Of a stretch of DNA of 64,000 nucleotides, positions 1 to 7,523 are shown one piece after another. The DNA lies in the NCBI RefSeq assembly GCF_001888805.2, contig NZ_CP019113.1, positions 1,364,001 through 1,428,000 of the forward strand, read 5' to 3'. The notes under the pieces were generated by a model, which searched no databases, was not told the DNA's origin, and worked only from the letters and a program-made list of their open reading frames with translations. The position numbers and the translations under genes are program-made. Within the stretch, counting starts at the first letter, position 1; every line of letters starts with the position of its first letter. This DNA comes from Enterobacter sp. SA187 (GTDB lineage: Bacteria > Pseudomonadota > Gammaproteobacteria > Enterobacterales > Enterobacteriaceae).

Positions 1-1
1 G

Positions 2-298
2 CCGCCGCGCATGAGCTACGATGCGATCCGCATTCCGCTGTATGTGGCCTGGCAGAACCCGCAAAGCCCGCTGCTAACGCCGTGGCGCAACTGGTTCGGG
101 CAGTTCAGCGGCGATAAAAACCCGGCCTGGGTGAACGTCATGACCAACGAAACCGCGCCCTATAATATGAGCGGCGGCTTACTGGCCGTGCGGGATTTAG
201 CGCTTGGGGTGAAGCACGGCGAACCGCAGATCGACGCGCAGGAAGATTACTATTCGGCAAGCCTGAAAATGCTGGTGTGGCTGGCAGAGCAGGAGTGA
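2..298 (+). CDS. bcsZ: Endoglucanase BcsZ, C-terminal part (5' end outside window)
   Basis: The open frame enters from the left edge and ends at a TGA at 296-298, leaving about 98 codons. The translation resembles the C-terminal end of the periplasmic family-8 glycoside hydrolase BcsZ, a cellulase needed for normal cellulose export; the SYDAIRIPLY and GGLLAVRDLALG stretches are the recognisable parts. The catalytic residues lie upstream and cannot be judged. In E. coli bcsZ sits between bcsB and bcsC. Here it is not there and instead ends 54 bp from the end of the convergent bcsG. It may be the last gene of a second cellulose operon, or a moved single copy. An ATG at 11 is internal, not a start. 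Confidence 0.8.
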   Translation, partial: PPRMSYDAIRIPLYVAWQNPQSPLLTPWRNWFGQFSGDKNPAWVNVMTNETAPYNMSGGLLAVRDLALGVKHGEPQIDAQEDYYSASLKMLVWLAEQE

Positions 299-304
299 TT
301 TCTC

Positions 305-344
305 CCCTCACCCCGTCCGGTTTTCACCGGCACGGGGTGAAGGG
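305..344. terminator. Hairpin between convergent bcsZ and bcsG
   Basis: An imperfect inverted repeat pairs 305-320 with 327-344. The outer arm is about 12 bp with one bulged A, the inner arm is CCGG/CCGG, and the loop is 6 nt. No good T-run follows on either strand, so it may act as a weak bidirectional terminator or mRNA end stabiliser. It belongs to a set of similar C-rich/G-rich hairpins at gene ends in this window. Confidence 0.5.
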
Positions 345-352
345 AATTCTTA

Positions 353-2032
353 TCACTGCGGATACGGTACCCAGTCCCCGCCGTTCAGCCGTACGTACGG
401 CTTATCCTGATACTGGATCACAATCGCGTTCGAGTTTTCCGATACCGGCGCTGTCTGCGGCAGGTTGCTGGTCAGTTGATCCCAGTTCACGCTGTCTTCC
501 ACGAACAGTTTGCCGTCCACCGCACGAACGACCAGTTCAGATATCGCGAGGAAGCTGCTCGGCTGATCGATGATCAACGGAGCGCCCTGATGCGGGGCTT
601 TCATACCGAAGAACTTAATGCCGACCGGCACGTTGGTGATCGACGGGCTCGGGATGTCGCGCAGACCGGAGACCTGCATTTTATCCCCCTGCAATGCGCC
701 GCCGTGTTCCGGGGCCATCACCACCATCACCTTACGACCTGATTTTTCCAGCTGAGTGAAAAACGCATCCAGTTCATCAAAGAGTTTCTGGGCGCGCACT
801 TTATAGTCAGCGGTTTTACTGACGCCAGGGAAATGGTTGCCATCATGCAGCGGCAGCAGGTTGAAGTAAGTGGCGGTGCGCTGATTGTTTTTACCTTCTT
901 CAGACTCCATCCAGCGGTTAAGCACTGCCGTATCGTCATATACCGGCGAACCGTCGAACGACAGCAGCGCGGTCGGCAGTCCGGCCTGATTCATCAGCGG
1001 CGCCTGCATGCCGCCGTTTTCGCGCACTTCTTTCAGGAAGCCGCCAAACACGCCGTTATGATCGAGCATAAACTGCGATGAGAAGCCCAGTTTCGCCAGG
1101 TTATCGAACAGATAGCACTCGTTACCCGCCTGCTGATAAAGATTTTTATGCGACGGCTGACCACAGCTGGCGCGCAGCAAACGGATGGCCGCCGGGCCGC
1201 TGTAAGAGGTGGCGGAGTTAAAGTGCTTAAACTGAATATCGAAGTGCGACCACAGCGGATGCGACATCAGTCCGGCGGCTTCCACATCCGCCCAGGAGAG
1301 GGAACAGATGTTGATCACCAGCAGCTCAAACGGCTGGGCATCGGCGGGCAGCGAGGCGGGGAACGGCGTTTTACGCTTCTCCTCAGCCTGATAAAAACTG
1401 TTCAGCCAGGCATCAAGATTCGCTGTAGTCGGTGGCGCTGTCTGGGCGGGCATACCGTCGACGACCGGCTTGTTGCCTGCGTTGGCGACCGTCGCCGCCG
1501 CATTGCCGCCGGTGGTGGTGACCGTGGTGGTCGGCTGACCCGCAGGCCACAGGGAAAACGCCGGGCCGGTGAGGGTGATCAGGTTCAGCCAGATCATGAT
1601 GGCCACCACAAATACCGTCACGCGGATCCACTGCGCCAGGAACAACCATGCCACCAGCAGTACAAAGATCGCGCCAAGCATCTGCCAGTTGATAAAACGC
1701 GTGACCAGGTCCAGCAGATAATCGGCGCTGAATCCCGCCACCTGGCTGCCCTGGCTCATCATACTTTGCGGACCCGGCAGCCAGGTATCGTGCCAGAACA
1801 GCGCAAAGCCGATAGGAATGGCGATCCAGTGGCGCAGTCGATGCAGTTTGCGTTTTGGCAGCGGCATCAGCAAAAACGCCATAAACACCAGATTTTGCAG
1901 CGCATGGAAATTAAGATAGCCCGCCCATAACAGGCCGAACTTCACTAAAAAATAGAAGTTCCAGCCAGAAAGCCCGCGCCAGTATTGCCACAGCGGCGAC
2001 GGCGCAGAGGGAGTATAAGATTGATTAGTCAT
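353..2032 (-). CDS. bcsG: Cellulose phosphoethanolamine transferase BcsG
   Basis: An inner-membrane enzyme with a periplasmic zinc-dependent domain that transfers phosphoethanolamine from phosphatidylethanolamine to cellulose. The start chosen gives 559 residues, the length of E. coli BcsG, and the N-terminus MTNQSYTPSAPSPLWQYWRG aligns with it; a further in-frame ATG at 2104 would add 24 residues without family support. Several membrane segments lie in residues 25-155, followed by a linker rich in P, T and A (about 165-205) and the alkaline-phosphatase-like domain. The nucleophile Ser278 in TSYSGPAAIR and Cys243 are present. The start overlaps the end of bcsF by 8 nt, so the two are likely translationally coupled in bcsEFG. 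Confidence 0.95.
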   Translation of the reverse strand: MTNQSYTPSAPSPLWQYWRGLSGWNFYFLVKFGLLWAGYLNFHALQNLVFMAFLLMPLPKRKLHRLRHWIAIPIGFALFWHDTWLPGPQSMMSQGSQVAGFSADYLLDLVTRFINWQMLGAIFVLLVAWLFLAQWIRVTVFVVAIMIWLNLITLTGPAFSLWPAGQPTTTVTTTGGNAAATVANAGNKPVVDGMPAQTAPPTTANLDAWLNSFYQAEEKRKTPFPASLPADAQPFELLVINICSLSWADVEAAGLMSHPLWSHFDIQFKHFNSATSYSGPAAIRLLRASCGQPSHKNLYQQAGNECYLFDNLAKLGFSSQFMLDHNGVFGGFLKEVRENGGMQAPLMNQAGLPTALLSFDGSPVYDDTAVLNRWMESEEGKNNQRTATYFNLLPLHDGNHFPGVSKTADYKVRAQKLFDELDAFFTQLEKSGRKVMVVMAPEHGGALQGDKMQVSGLRDIPSPSITNVPVGIKFFGMKAPHQGAPLIIDQPSSFLAISELVVRAVDGKLFVEDSVNWDQLTSNLPQTAPVSENSNAIVIQYQDKPYVRLNGGDWVPYPQ

Positions 2033-2222
2033 GTTTTCGGTCTGCTTTGACGGTGGATGCCCGGCGTAACGTTCCGGCGGGTTTGACATATTTCGGCTTA
2101 ACAAACATTAGCCGGAGTACGGTTCTGATGCGGCGCGACGAATGCCGCGCGGCGTAACCCAGCGGAAAGAAAATCAGCGCGCACAGCACCACTAACTGAA
2201 TAATATCGCTGAGAGTCATCAT
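2025..2222 (-). CDS. bcsF: Cellulose biosynthesis membrane protein BcsF
   Basis: A 65-residue protein with one N-terminal membrane helix (about residues 5-25, IIQLVVLCALIFFPLGY) and a basic cytoplasmic tail containing YVKPAGTLRR. E. coli BcsF is 63 residues and matches throughout. In the pEtN-cellulose system BcsF is known to link cytoplasmic BcsE with membrane BcsG. It overlaps the end of bcsE by 4 nt and the start of bcsG by 8 nt, so the three genes form a tight operon read leftwards. Confidence 0.93.
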   Translation of the reverse strand: MMTLSDIIQLVVLCALIFFPLGYAARHSSRRIRTVLRLMFVKPKYVKPAGTLRRASTVKADRKHD

Positions 2223-3778
2223 GATGAGCGCTCCGTCGTCTCACTGAGCAGGCGGAGAGGTTGAGGAATACGCCGCCAGCTGCGGCCGTCGTGCTCCGCA
2301 TTCAGGATCGGATTCGGGCCGTCGGTCACCGGCAGCGGGCGTGACCACTTCTCCGGTTGCAGCGTGCGCATGTTCACCAGTTCCGCGGAAATCTGGTTAT
2401 CCTCAAACCACACCATGCGGTTAGAAAAAATATCGGCGATGGGCAGCGGGAAAATATGGTTGAGCGCGGTATCGAGATCGTTGACCCGGCAGAAGGATAA
2501 AAACAGCACCAGCCGGTTATCGCCGATGGTCATAATGTCCCCGACGCGGTTCGGGCGGCACAGCGTCAGCGCCTGCTCGACGCGGATCCCCGGCACCGGA
2601 CGCAGCGCCACCAGCACGCCTTTGCCATCCGGCGGCAGTAATGTGTTCTGCATCATATTGCCGACGGCATCGCAGAAAATATCCCACGTCTGGAAACCGC
2701 GCAGCTTCAGCGGCTGCGTCATGGTCAGGAGCGTGGCGATCTCCTCCGGCACGTGGCGGTTAAATTGCTGGCCCTGCACGCTTTCAATCAGCGTCAGACA
2801 GCGTGACAGGGGCGCATTCCACGGGATCACCATATTCGCGCCGCAGCCTAATAACAGGCGTTCATCGGTGGCGCGCAGGCTGGCGGTGTTTTCACGCACG
2901 ATGATTTTCAACGCGCTGCCGCGCTGGCGGCGCAGCGAGTGGATCTGCCGCGCGAGGTTTTCAATCTGATTATTTTGCGTGAGCGAGAAAATGACCGTCG
3001 CGGCCTGGGTGGTACGCGCTTCTTCAAACAGCGCTTCGTTATTATCGAACAGCGTCCAGTATTCCGAGAGCGGCGGCGCGCCTTCCAGCAGGGCGACATT
3101 ACTTAAAATGCGTTTTTCGTCGCTGCGCGGCTGTACGGTGGGTTCTTCCTGGCGGGCTAATTGCCAGCCGTCGCCGCGTGGCTCCAGAATAAGCTGCTGG
3201 CGCGCGCTGACGCCTTTTTCGTTACACCAGAAGGCAACGTCATACAGATGAATATCCTGCTGGCTGCGCAAACTGGCGAGGCCATATAATGAGCGATATT
3301 CCGTCGTCAGAAAGGAGAACAGTTTATCATTATTGTTCCCGGGGTTAACGATCAGCAGCGTACAATTGTGGTATTTCGACCACCTATGAATATTCTCAAG
3401 CCATACACGTAATTTATCATTGGATATATTCTGCCAGGCATTACTGGCACACAGCAGGATAAATAAATGGTGATGAGGATCGACCGAACAGAGTAAATCA
3501 GGGGCAAGCGAGTATAGACTATTTTCTTTATCCGGCATGAAAAACAGCCTAATTTTTTCCGGACCGTGATGCTCGTCCAGTTTGATGATATTCTTCGGCT
3601 CCTTGCCCATGCTGATCACCGCAACCTTGCTGGCACCGGGCTGCGCGGCAACGGTCTGATTAACCAGCCTTACCGCATCGTCGTCGCGGTCAGCGTTGAT
3701 CCACCAGACCCCTCCGGCAGGCATATGGCGCAATTCGTCCCACAAGGAGTGAATGCCAATAGAAAATATGGGGTCCAT
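2219..3778 (-). CDS. bcsE: c-di-GMP-binding cellulose regulator BcsE
   Basis: A 519-residue cytoplasmic protein; E. coli BcsE has 523. BcsE stimulates cellulose secretion and brings BcsF/BcsG to the synthase. The C-terminal GIL domain carries the RxGD c-di-GMP-binding motif as R411-V-G-D414 within LCRPNRVGDIMTIG. The region around residues 215-330 (RSDEKRILSNVALLEGAPPLSE onward) is very close to E. coli. The start at 3778 is preceded by AGAGGGA at good spacing. The first 200 residues are encoded by noticeably more AT-rich DNA than the rest. It is the first gene of bcsEFG and diverges from bcsRQABC. Confidence 0.95.
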   Translation of the reverse strand: MDPIFSIGIHSLWDELRHMPAGGVWWINADRDDDAVRLVNQTVAAQPGASKVAVISMGKEPKNIIKLDEHHGPEKIRLFFMPDKENSLYSLAPDLLCSVDPHHHLFILLCASNAWQNISNDKLRVWLENIHRWSKYHNCTLLIVNPGNNNDKLFSFLTTEYRSLYGLASLRSQQDIHLYDVAFWCNEKGVSARQQLILEPRGDGWQLARQEEPTVQPRSDEKRILSNVALLEGAPPLSEYWTLFDNNEALFEEARTTQAATVIFSLTQNNQIENLARQIHSLRRQRGSALKIIVRENTASLRATDERLLLGCGANMVIPWNAPLSRCLTLIESVQGQQFNRHVPEEIATLLTMTQPLKLRGFQTWDIFCDAVGNMMQNTLLPPDGKGVLVALRPVPGIRVEQALTLCRPNRVGDIMTIGDNRLVLFLSFCRVNDLDTALNHIFPLPIADIFSNRMVWFEDNQISAELVNMRTLQPEKWSRPLPVTDGPNPILNAEHDGRSWRRIPQPLRLLSETTERSS

Positions 3779-3952
3779 CGCGTCCCTCTTGTTGCAGATC
3801 GTCAGTTATCTCAGTTTACTAGCGAAAGCAAAGAAATAAACCTAACATTGAAATTAAAGAGCATCAGATTTAGCATGTAAACACATTTTTTTCGCCGGGC
3901 AAGTGGATAAATTCTTTCCAGCAGTTTTTTATTCAAAACGATAGGATAAAAA
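3779..3952. promoter_or_regulatory. Divergent bcsE / bcsR promoter region
   Basis: This 174 bp gap separates the two cellulose operons and is AT-rich, especially at 3830-3955, so it must hold both promoters. I could not fix a convincing -35/-10 pair on either strand. An AGGATAA just before 3953 serves as ribosome binding site for bcsR. Confidence 0.5.
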
Positions 3953-4141
3953 ATGAATAATAATGAAACCGCTAATTCGAAAGATTCAAGCCTGAACTAT
4001 ACCTGGCAGAATGATTTTCTGGCACTCAGTCGGGTGTTTTCATTGCCTGAAATAGATTACACCGACATTTCTCAACGGGAACAATTGGCGGCAGCGATTA
4101 AACGCTGGCCATTGCTCGCTGAATTCTCCCAACTGCCATAA
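3953..4141 (+). CDS. bcsR: Cellulose biosynthesis protein BcsR
   Basis: A 62-residue cytoplasmic protein, the same length as E. coli BcsR (YhjR). The C-terminal half, DISQREQLAAAIKRWPLLAE, is nearly identical to E. coli. BcsR forms a complex with the MinD-like ATPase BcsQ, which is needed for stability and polar placement of the cellulose secretion machine. It starts the bcsRQABC operon, with a good ribosome binding site (AGGATAA), and ends 10 bp before bcsQ. Confidence 0.93.
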   Translation: MNNNETANSKDSSLNYTWQNDFLALSRVFSLPEIDYTDISQREQLAAAIKRWPLLAEFSQLP

Positions 4142-4151
4142 GGAAGCCGGA

Positions 4152-4898
4152 ATGGCCATTCTGGGATTACAGGGCATACGCGGCGGCGTGGGTACGACCT
4201 CCGTCACCGCTGCGCTGGGCTGGTCACTGCACATGCTTGGCGAAGCGGTGCTGATCGTTGATGCCTGCCCGGATAATCTGCTGCGCCTGTCATTTAACGT
4301 CGACTTTACCCAGCCCGCAGGCTGGGCGCGCGCGTTGCTGGACGGGCAGGACTGGCGCGACGCCGGGCAACGTTACACCTCGCAACTGGATCTGCTGCCC
4401 TTCGGCCAGCTCACCGCAGGCGAGGCGGAAAACGCGCACCTGCTGCATGACGCGTTAAGCGGCATCGGGCCGATCCTGCAAAGCCTGAAAGCGCAAAGCC
4501 ATTATCAGTGGATCCTCGTGGATCTGCCCCATGGTCAGACGCCGCTGACGCGCCTGATCCTCGAACAGTGCGATCGGGTGCTGACCCTCGTCAGGCCGGA
4601 TACCAATTGCCACGTGCGTTTACATCAGCAGGCGTTGCCGGCGGGGACGCACATTCTGCTTAACGATCTGCGTATCGGCAGCCAGTTGCAGGACGATCTG
4701 TATCAGGTATGGCTGCAAACCCAGCGCCACCTGTTGCCGACGGTTATTCACCGCGACGAGGCGATGGCCGAATGTCTGGCGGCGAAACAGCCGCTGGGAG
4801 AGTACCGCAGCGACTCGCTGGCCGCCGAAGAGATCATGACGCTGGCGAACTGGTGTCTGCTGCACGCCGCGCAACCTGCCAGCGGGAGTGACGCATGA
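4152..4898 (+). CDS. bcsQ: Cellulose biosynthesis ATPase BcsQ
   Basis: A 248-residue MinD/ParA-type ATPase with a deviant Walker A (GVRGGVGTT-like: GIRGGVGTTSVT, residues 8-19). E. coli BcsQ has 250 residues. BcsQ works with BcsR in assembling the Bcs secretion system at the cell pole. Codon 6 is TTA (Leu); many E. coli K-12 strains have a stop at this codon that blocks cellulose production, so this copy is intact. It overlaps bcsA by 4 nt (ATGA), indicating translational coupling. Confidence 0.95.
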   Translation: MAILGLQGIRGGVGTTSVTAALGWSLHMLGEAVLIVDACPDNLLRLSFNVDFTQPAGWARALLDGQDWRDAGQRYTSQLDLLPFGQLTAGEAENAHLLHDALSGIGPILQSLKAQSHYQWILVDLPHGQTPLTRLILEQCDRVLTLVRPDTNCHVRLHQQALPAGTHILLNDLRIGSQLQDDLYQVWLQTQRHLLPTVIHRDEAMAECLAAKQPLGEYRSDSLAAEEIMTLANWCLLHAAQPASGSDA

Positions 4899-7498
4899 GC
4901 CGTCTTTCCACCTGGTTTTTGATCCCCCCGGTTAGCGAACGCCTCGGCGCGCGCTACCAGCTTTATCGCAGCCACGGCGCGCCAGCGTTCAGCGCCGCCC
5001 TGGGCTGCCTGTGGGCGATCCTGGCCTGGCTTTTTCTGCCGCTGGAAAATCCGCGCTGGCAGTCGATCCGCGAACGCCACCGCGAGCTTTACCCGCATAT
5101 TCGCGCCGAACGGCCGCGCCCGCTCGATCCGGCGCGTTACCTGCTGCAAACCCTGTGGCTGATGGTTACGCCCGAACAGGCAACGGCAGGCGCGCCGCGC
5201 AAACGCCGTCGCGCAGGCTTCTCGCAATTAATGGCCCGCTACCATGCGTGGCTCGACGCGCTGCCGCAGCGCTTCAGCGCCCGGACCAGCCATCTGGATA
5301 ATCAGAAAGAACTGGCGCACCTGCATCCGCGTCTGCGGCGCATTATTCTTGGTGTGATCGTGGCCTTTTCCGCCATTCTGGCGCTGCTGTGCATCACCCA
5401 GCCGTTTAACCCGATGTCGCAGTTCATCTTCCTGGTTCTGCTGTGGGCCGTGGCAATGATGGTGCGGCGTATCCCCGGACGCTTCTCGGCGCTGATGCTT
5501 ATCGTATTGTCGCTGACCGTTTCCTGTCGCTACATCTGGTGGCGTTATACCTCCACGCTCAACTGGAACGATCCGGTCAGCCTGGTCTGCGGCCTGATCC
5601 TACTGATTGCCGAAACCTACGCCTGGGTGGTGCTGGTGCTCGGCTATTTCCAGGTGGTGTGGCCGCTCAATCGTCAGCCGGTGCCGCTGCCGAAGGATAT
5701 GTCTCTGTGGCCGACCGTTGATATTTTCGTCCCGACCTACAACGAAGATTTGAACGTGGTGAAAAACACCATTTATGCCTCGCTGGGCATCGACTGGCCG
5801 AAGGATAAGCTGACTATCTGGATCCTCGATGACGGCGGGCGTGAAACCTTCCGCCAGTTTGCCGAGACCGTAGGGGTGAAATACATCGCCCGTACCACCC
5901 ATGAGCACGCCAAAGCCGGGAACATCAACAACGCCCTGAAATATGCGAAGGGCGAGTTTGTATCGATTTTCGACTGCGACCACGTGCCCACGCGCTCGTT
6001 TTTGCAGATGACCATGGGCTGGTTCCTGAAAGAGAAAGAGCTGGCGATGATGCAGACGCCGCACCACTTTTTCTCGCCGGATCCCTTTGAGCGCAACCTT
6101 GGCCGCTTCCGTAAAACCCCTAACGAAGGCACGCTGTTTTACGGTCTGGTGCAGGACGGCAACGACATGTGGGACGCGACCTTTTTCTGCGGTTCCTGTG
6201 CGGTGATCCGTCGCGGGCCGCTCGATCAGATTGGCGGCATCGCAGTGGAGACGGTGACGGAAGATGCGCACACTTCTCTGCGTTTACACCGTCTCGGCTA
6301 CAGCTCGGCCTATATGCGTATTCCGCAGGCGGCGGGCCTGGCGACGGAAAGCCTCTCGGCGCATATCGGACAGCGCATCCGCTGGGCGCGCGGCATGGTG
6401 CAGATCTTCCGCCTCGATAACCCGCTGTTGGGCAAGGGGCTGAAGCTCCCGCAACGGCTCTGTTATGTGAACGCCATGTTCCACTTCTTATCCGGTATTC
6501 CGCGGCTGGTGTTCCTCACCGCGCCGCTGGCGTTCCTGTTGCTCCACGCCTATATCATTTACGCCCCGGCGCTGATGATCGCGCTCTTTGTGGTGCCGCA
6601 TATGATCCACGCCAGCCTGACCAACTCCAAAATCCAGGGCAAATATCGCCACTCGTTCTGGAGTGAAATTTACGAAACGGTGCTGGCCTGGTATATCGCC
6701 CCGCCGACCATGGTGGCGCTGTTTGCGCCGCATAAAGGTAAATTTAACGTCACCGCCAAAGGTGGGCTGGTGGAGGAGGAGTACGTCGACTGGGTCATTT
6801 CCCGGCCCTACATTTTCCTCGTGCTGCTGAATATCCTCGGTATCCTGGTGGGCGTCTGGCGCTATTTCTATGGGCCGGAGAATGAAATTCTTACCGTATT
6901 CGTCAGTATCGCCTGGGTGTTCTACAACCTGATCGTGCTCGGCGGCGCGGTGGCGGTGTCGGTGGAAAGTAAACAGTTACGCCGCGCTCATCGCGTGGAA
7001 ATCTCGATGCCAGCGGCCATCGCCCGTGAAGATGGCCATATGTTCTCCTGTACCGTACACGACTTCTCTGACGGCGGGCTGGGCATCAAAATTAACGGCC
7101 AGGCGCAGGTGCTGGAAGGGCAGAAGGTGAACCTGCTGCTCAAACGCGGCCAGCAGGAGTATGTCTTCCCGGCGCAGGTGGCGCGCGTTTCCGGTAATGA
7201 AATCGGTCTGCAACTGATGCCGTTGACCACCCGTCAACATATTGATTTTGTACAGTGTACCTTTGCCCGCGCCGATACCTGGGCACTCTGGCAGGACAGC
7301 TTCCCGGAAGATAAACCGCTGGAAAGTTTGATGGATATTCTCAAGCTGGGTTTCCGTGGCTATCGCCACCTTGCAGAATTTGCACCTTCGTCCGTAAAAA
7401 TGATTTTCCGGTCCCTCACTTCACTGGTTTCCTGGCTTGTGTCGTTCGTTCCGCGCCGCCCCGAGCGGGACGTGGTAGTACAGCAACCGGGTTCGTGA
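4895..7498 (+). CDS. bcsA: Cellulose synthase catalytic subunit BcsA
   Basis: An 867-residue inner-membrane family-2 glycosyltransferase that polymerises UDP-glucose into cellulose and threads it through its own membrane channel. The catalytic signatures are present: D312-D313-G, the FDCDH at 359-363, T455-E456-D457 and Q493-R-I-R-W497. Membrane helices flank the catalytic domain (about residues 30-50, 145-245 and 515-680). The C-terminal PilZ domain has R696-R-A-H-R700 and D723-F-S-D-G-G728, the two c-di-GMP-binding elements, so synthesis should be switched on by c-di-GMP. E. coli BcsA has 872 residues. It is followed 25 bp later by bcsB. Confidence 0.97.
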   Translation: MSRLSTWFLIPPVSERLGARYQLYRSHGAPAFSAALGCLWAILAWLFLPLENPRWQSIRERHRELYPHIRAERPRPLDPARYLLQTLWLMVTPEQATAGAPRKRRRAGFSQLMARYHAWLDALPQRFSARTSHLDNQKELAHLHPRLRRIILGVIVAFSAILALLCITQPFNPMSQFIFLVLLWAVAMMVRRIPGRFSALMLIVLSLTVSCRYIWWRYTSTLNWNDPVSLVCGLILLIAETYAWVVLVLGYFQVVWPLNRQPVPLPKDMSLWPTVDIFVPTYNEDLNVVKNTIYASLGIDWPKDKLTIWILDDGGRETFRQFAETVGVKYIARTTHEHAKAGNINNALKYAKGEFVSIFDCDHVPTRSFLQMTMGWFLKEKELAMMQTPHHFFSPDPFERNLGRFRKTPNEGTLFYGLVQDGNDMWDATFFCGSCAVIRRGPLDQIGGIAVETVTEDAHTSLRLHRLGYSSAYMRIPQAAGLATESLSAHIGQRIRWARGMVQIFRLDNPLLGKGLKLPQRLCYVNAMFHFLSGIPRLVFLTAPLAFLLLHAYIIYAPALMIALFVVPHMIHASLTNSKIQGKYRHSFWSEIYETVLAWYIAPPTMVALFAPHKGKFNVTAKGGLVEEEYVDWVISRPYIFLVLLNILGILVGVWRYFYGPENEILTVFVSIAWVFYNLIVLGGAVAVSVESKQLRRAHRVEISMPAAIAREDGHMFSCTVHDFSDGGLGIKINGQAQVLEGQKVNLLLKRGQQEYVFPAQVARVSGNEIGLQLMPLTTRQHIDFVQCTFARADTWALWQDSFPEDKPLESLMDILKLGFRGYRHLAEFAPSSVKMIFRSLTSLVSWLVSFVPRRPERDVVVQQPGS

Positions 7499-7523
7499 CT
7501 GGCTCAACAATGATGATAATGCG

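Noticed and set aside
1148..1930. A 260-codon open frame antisense to bcsG
   Set aside because: It falls inside a conserved gene and has an Arg/Gln/His-rich shadow composition.
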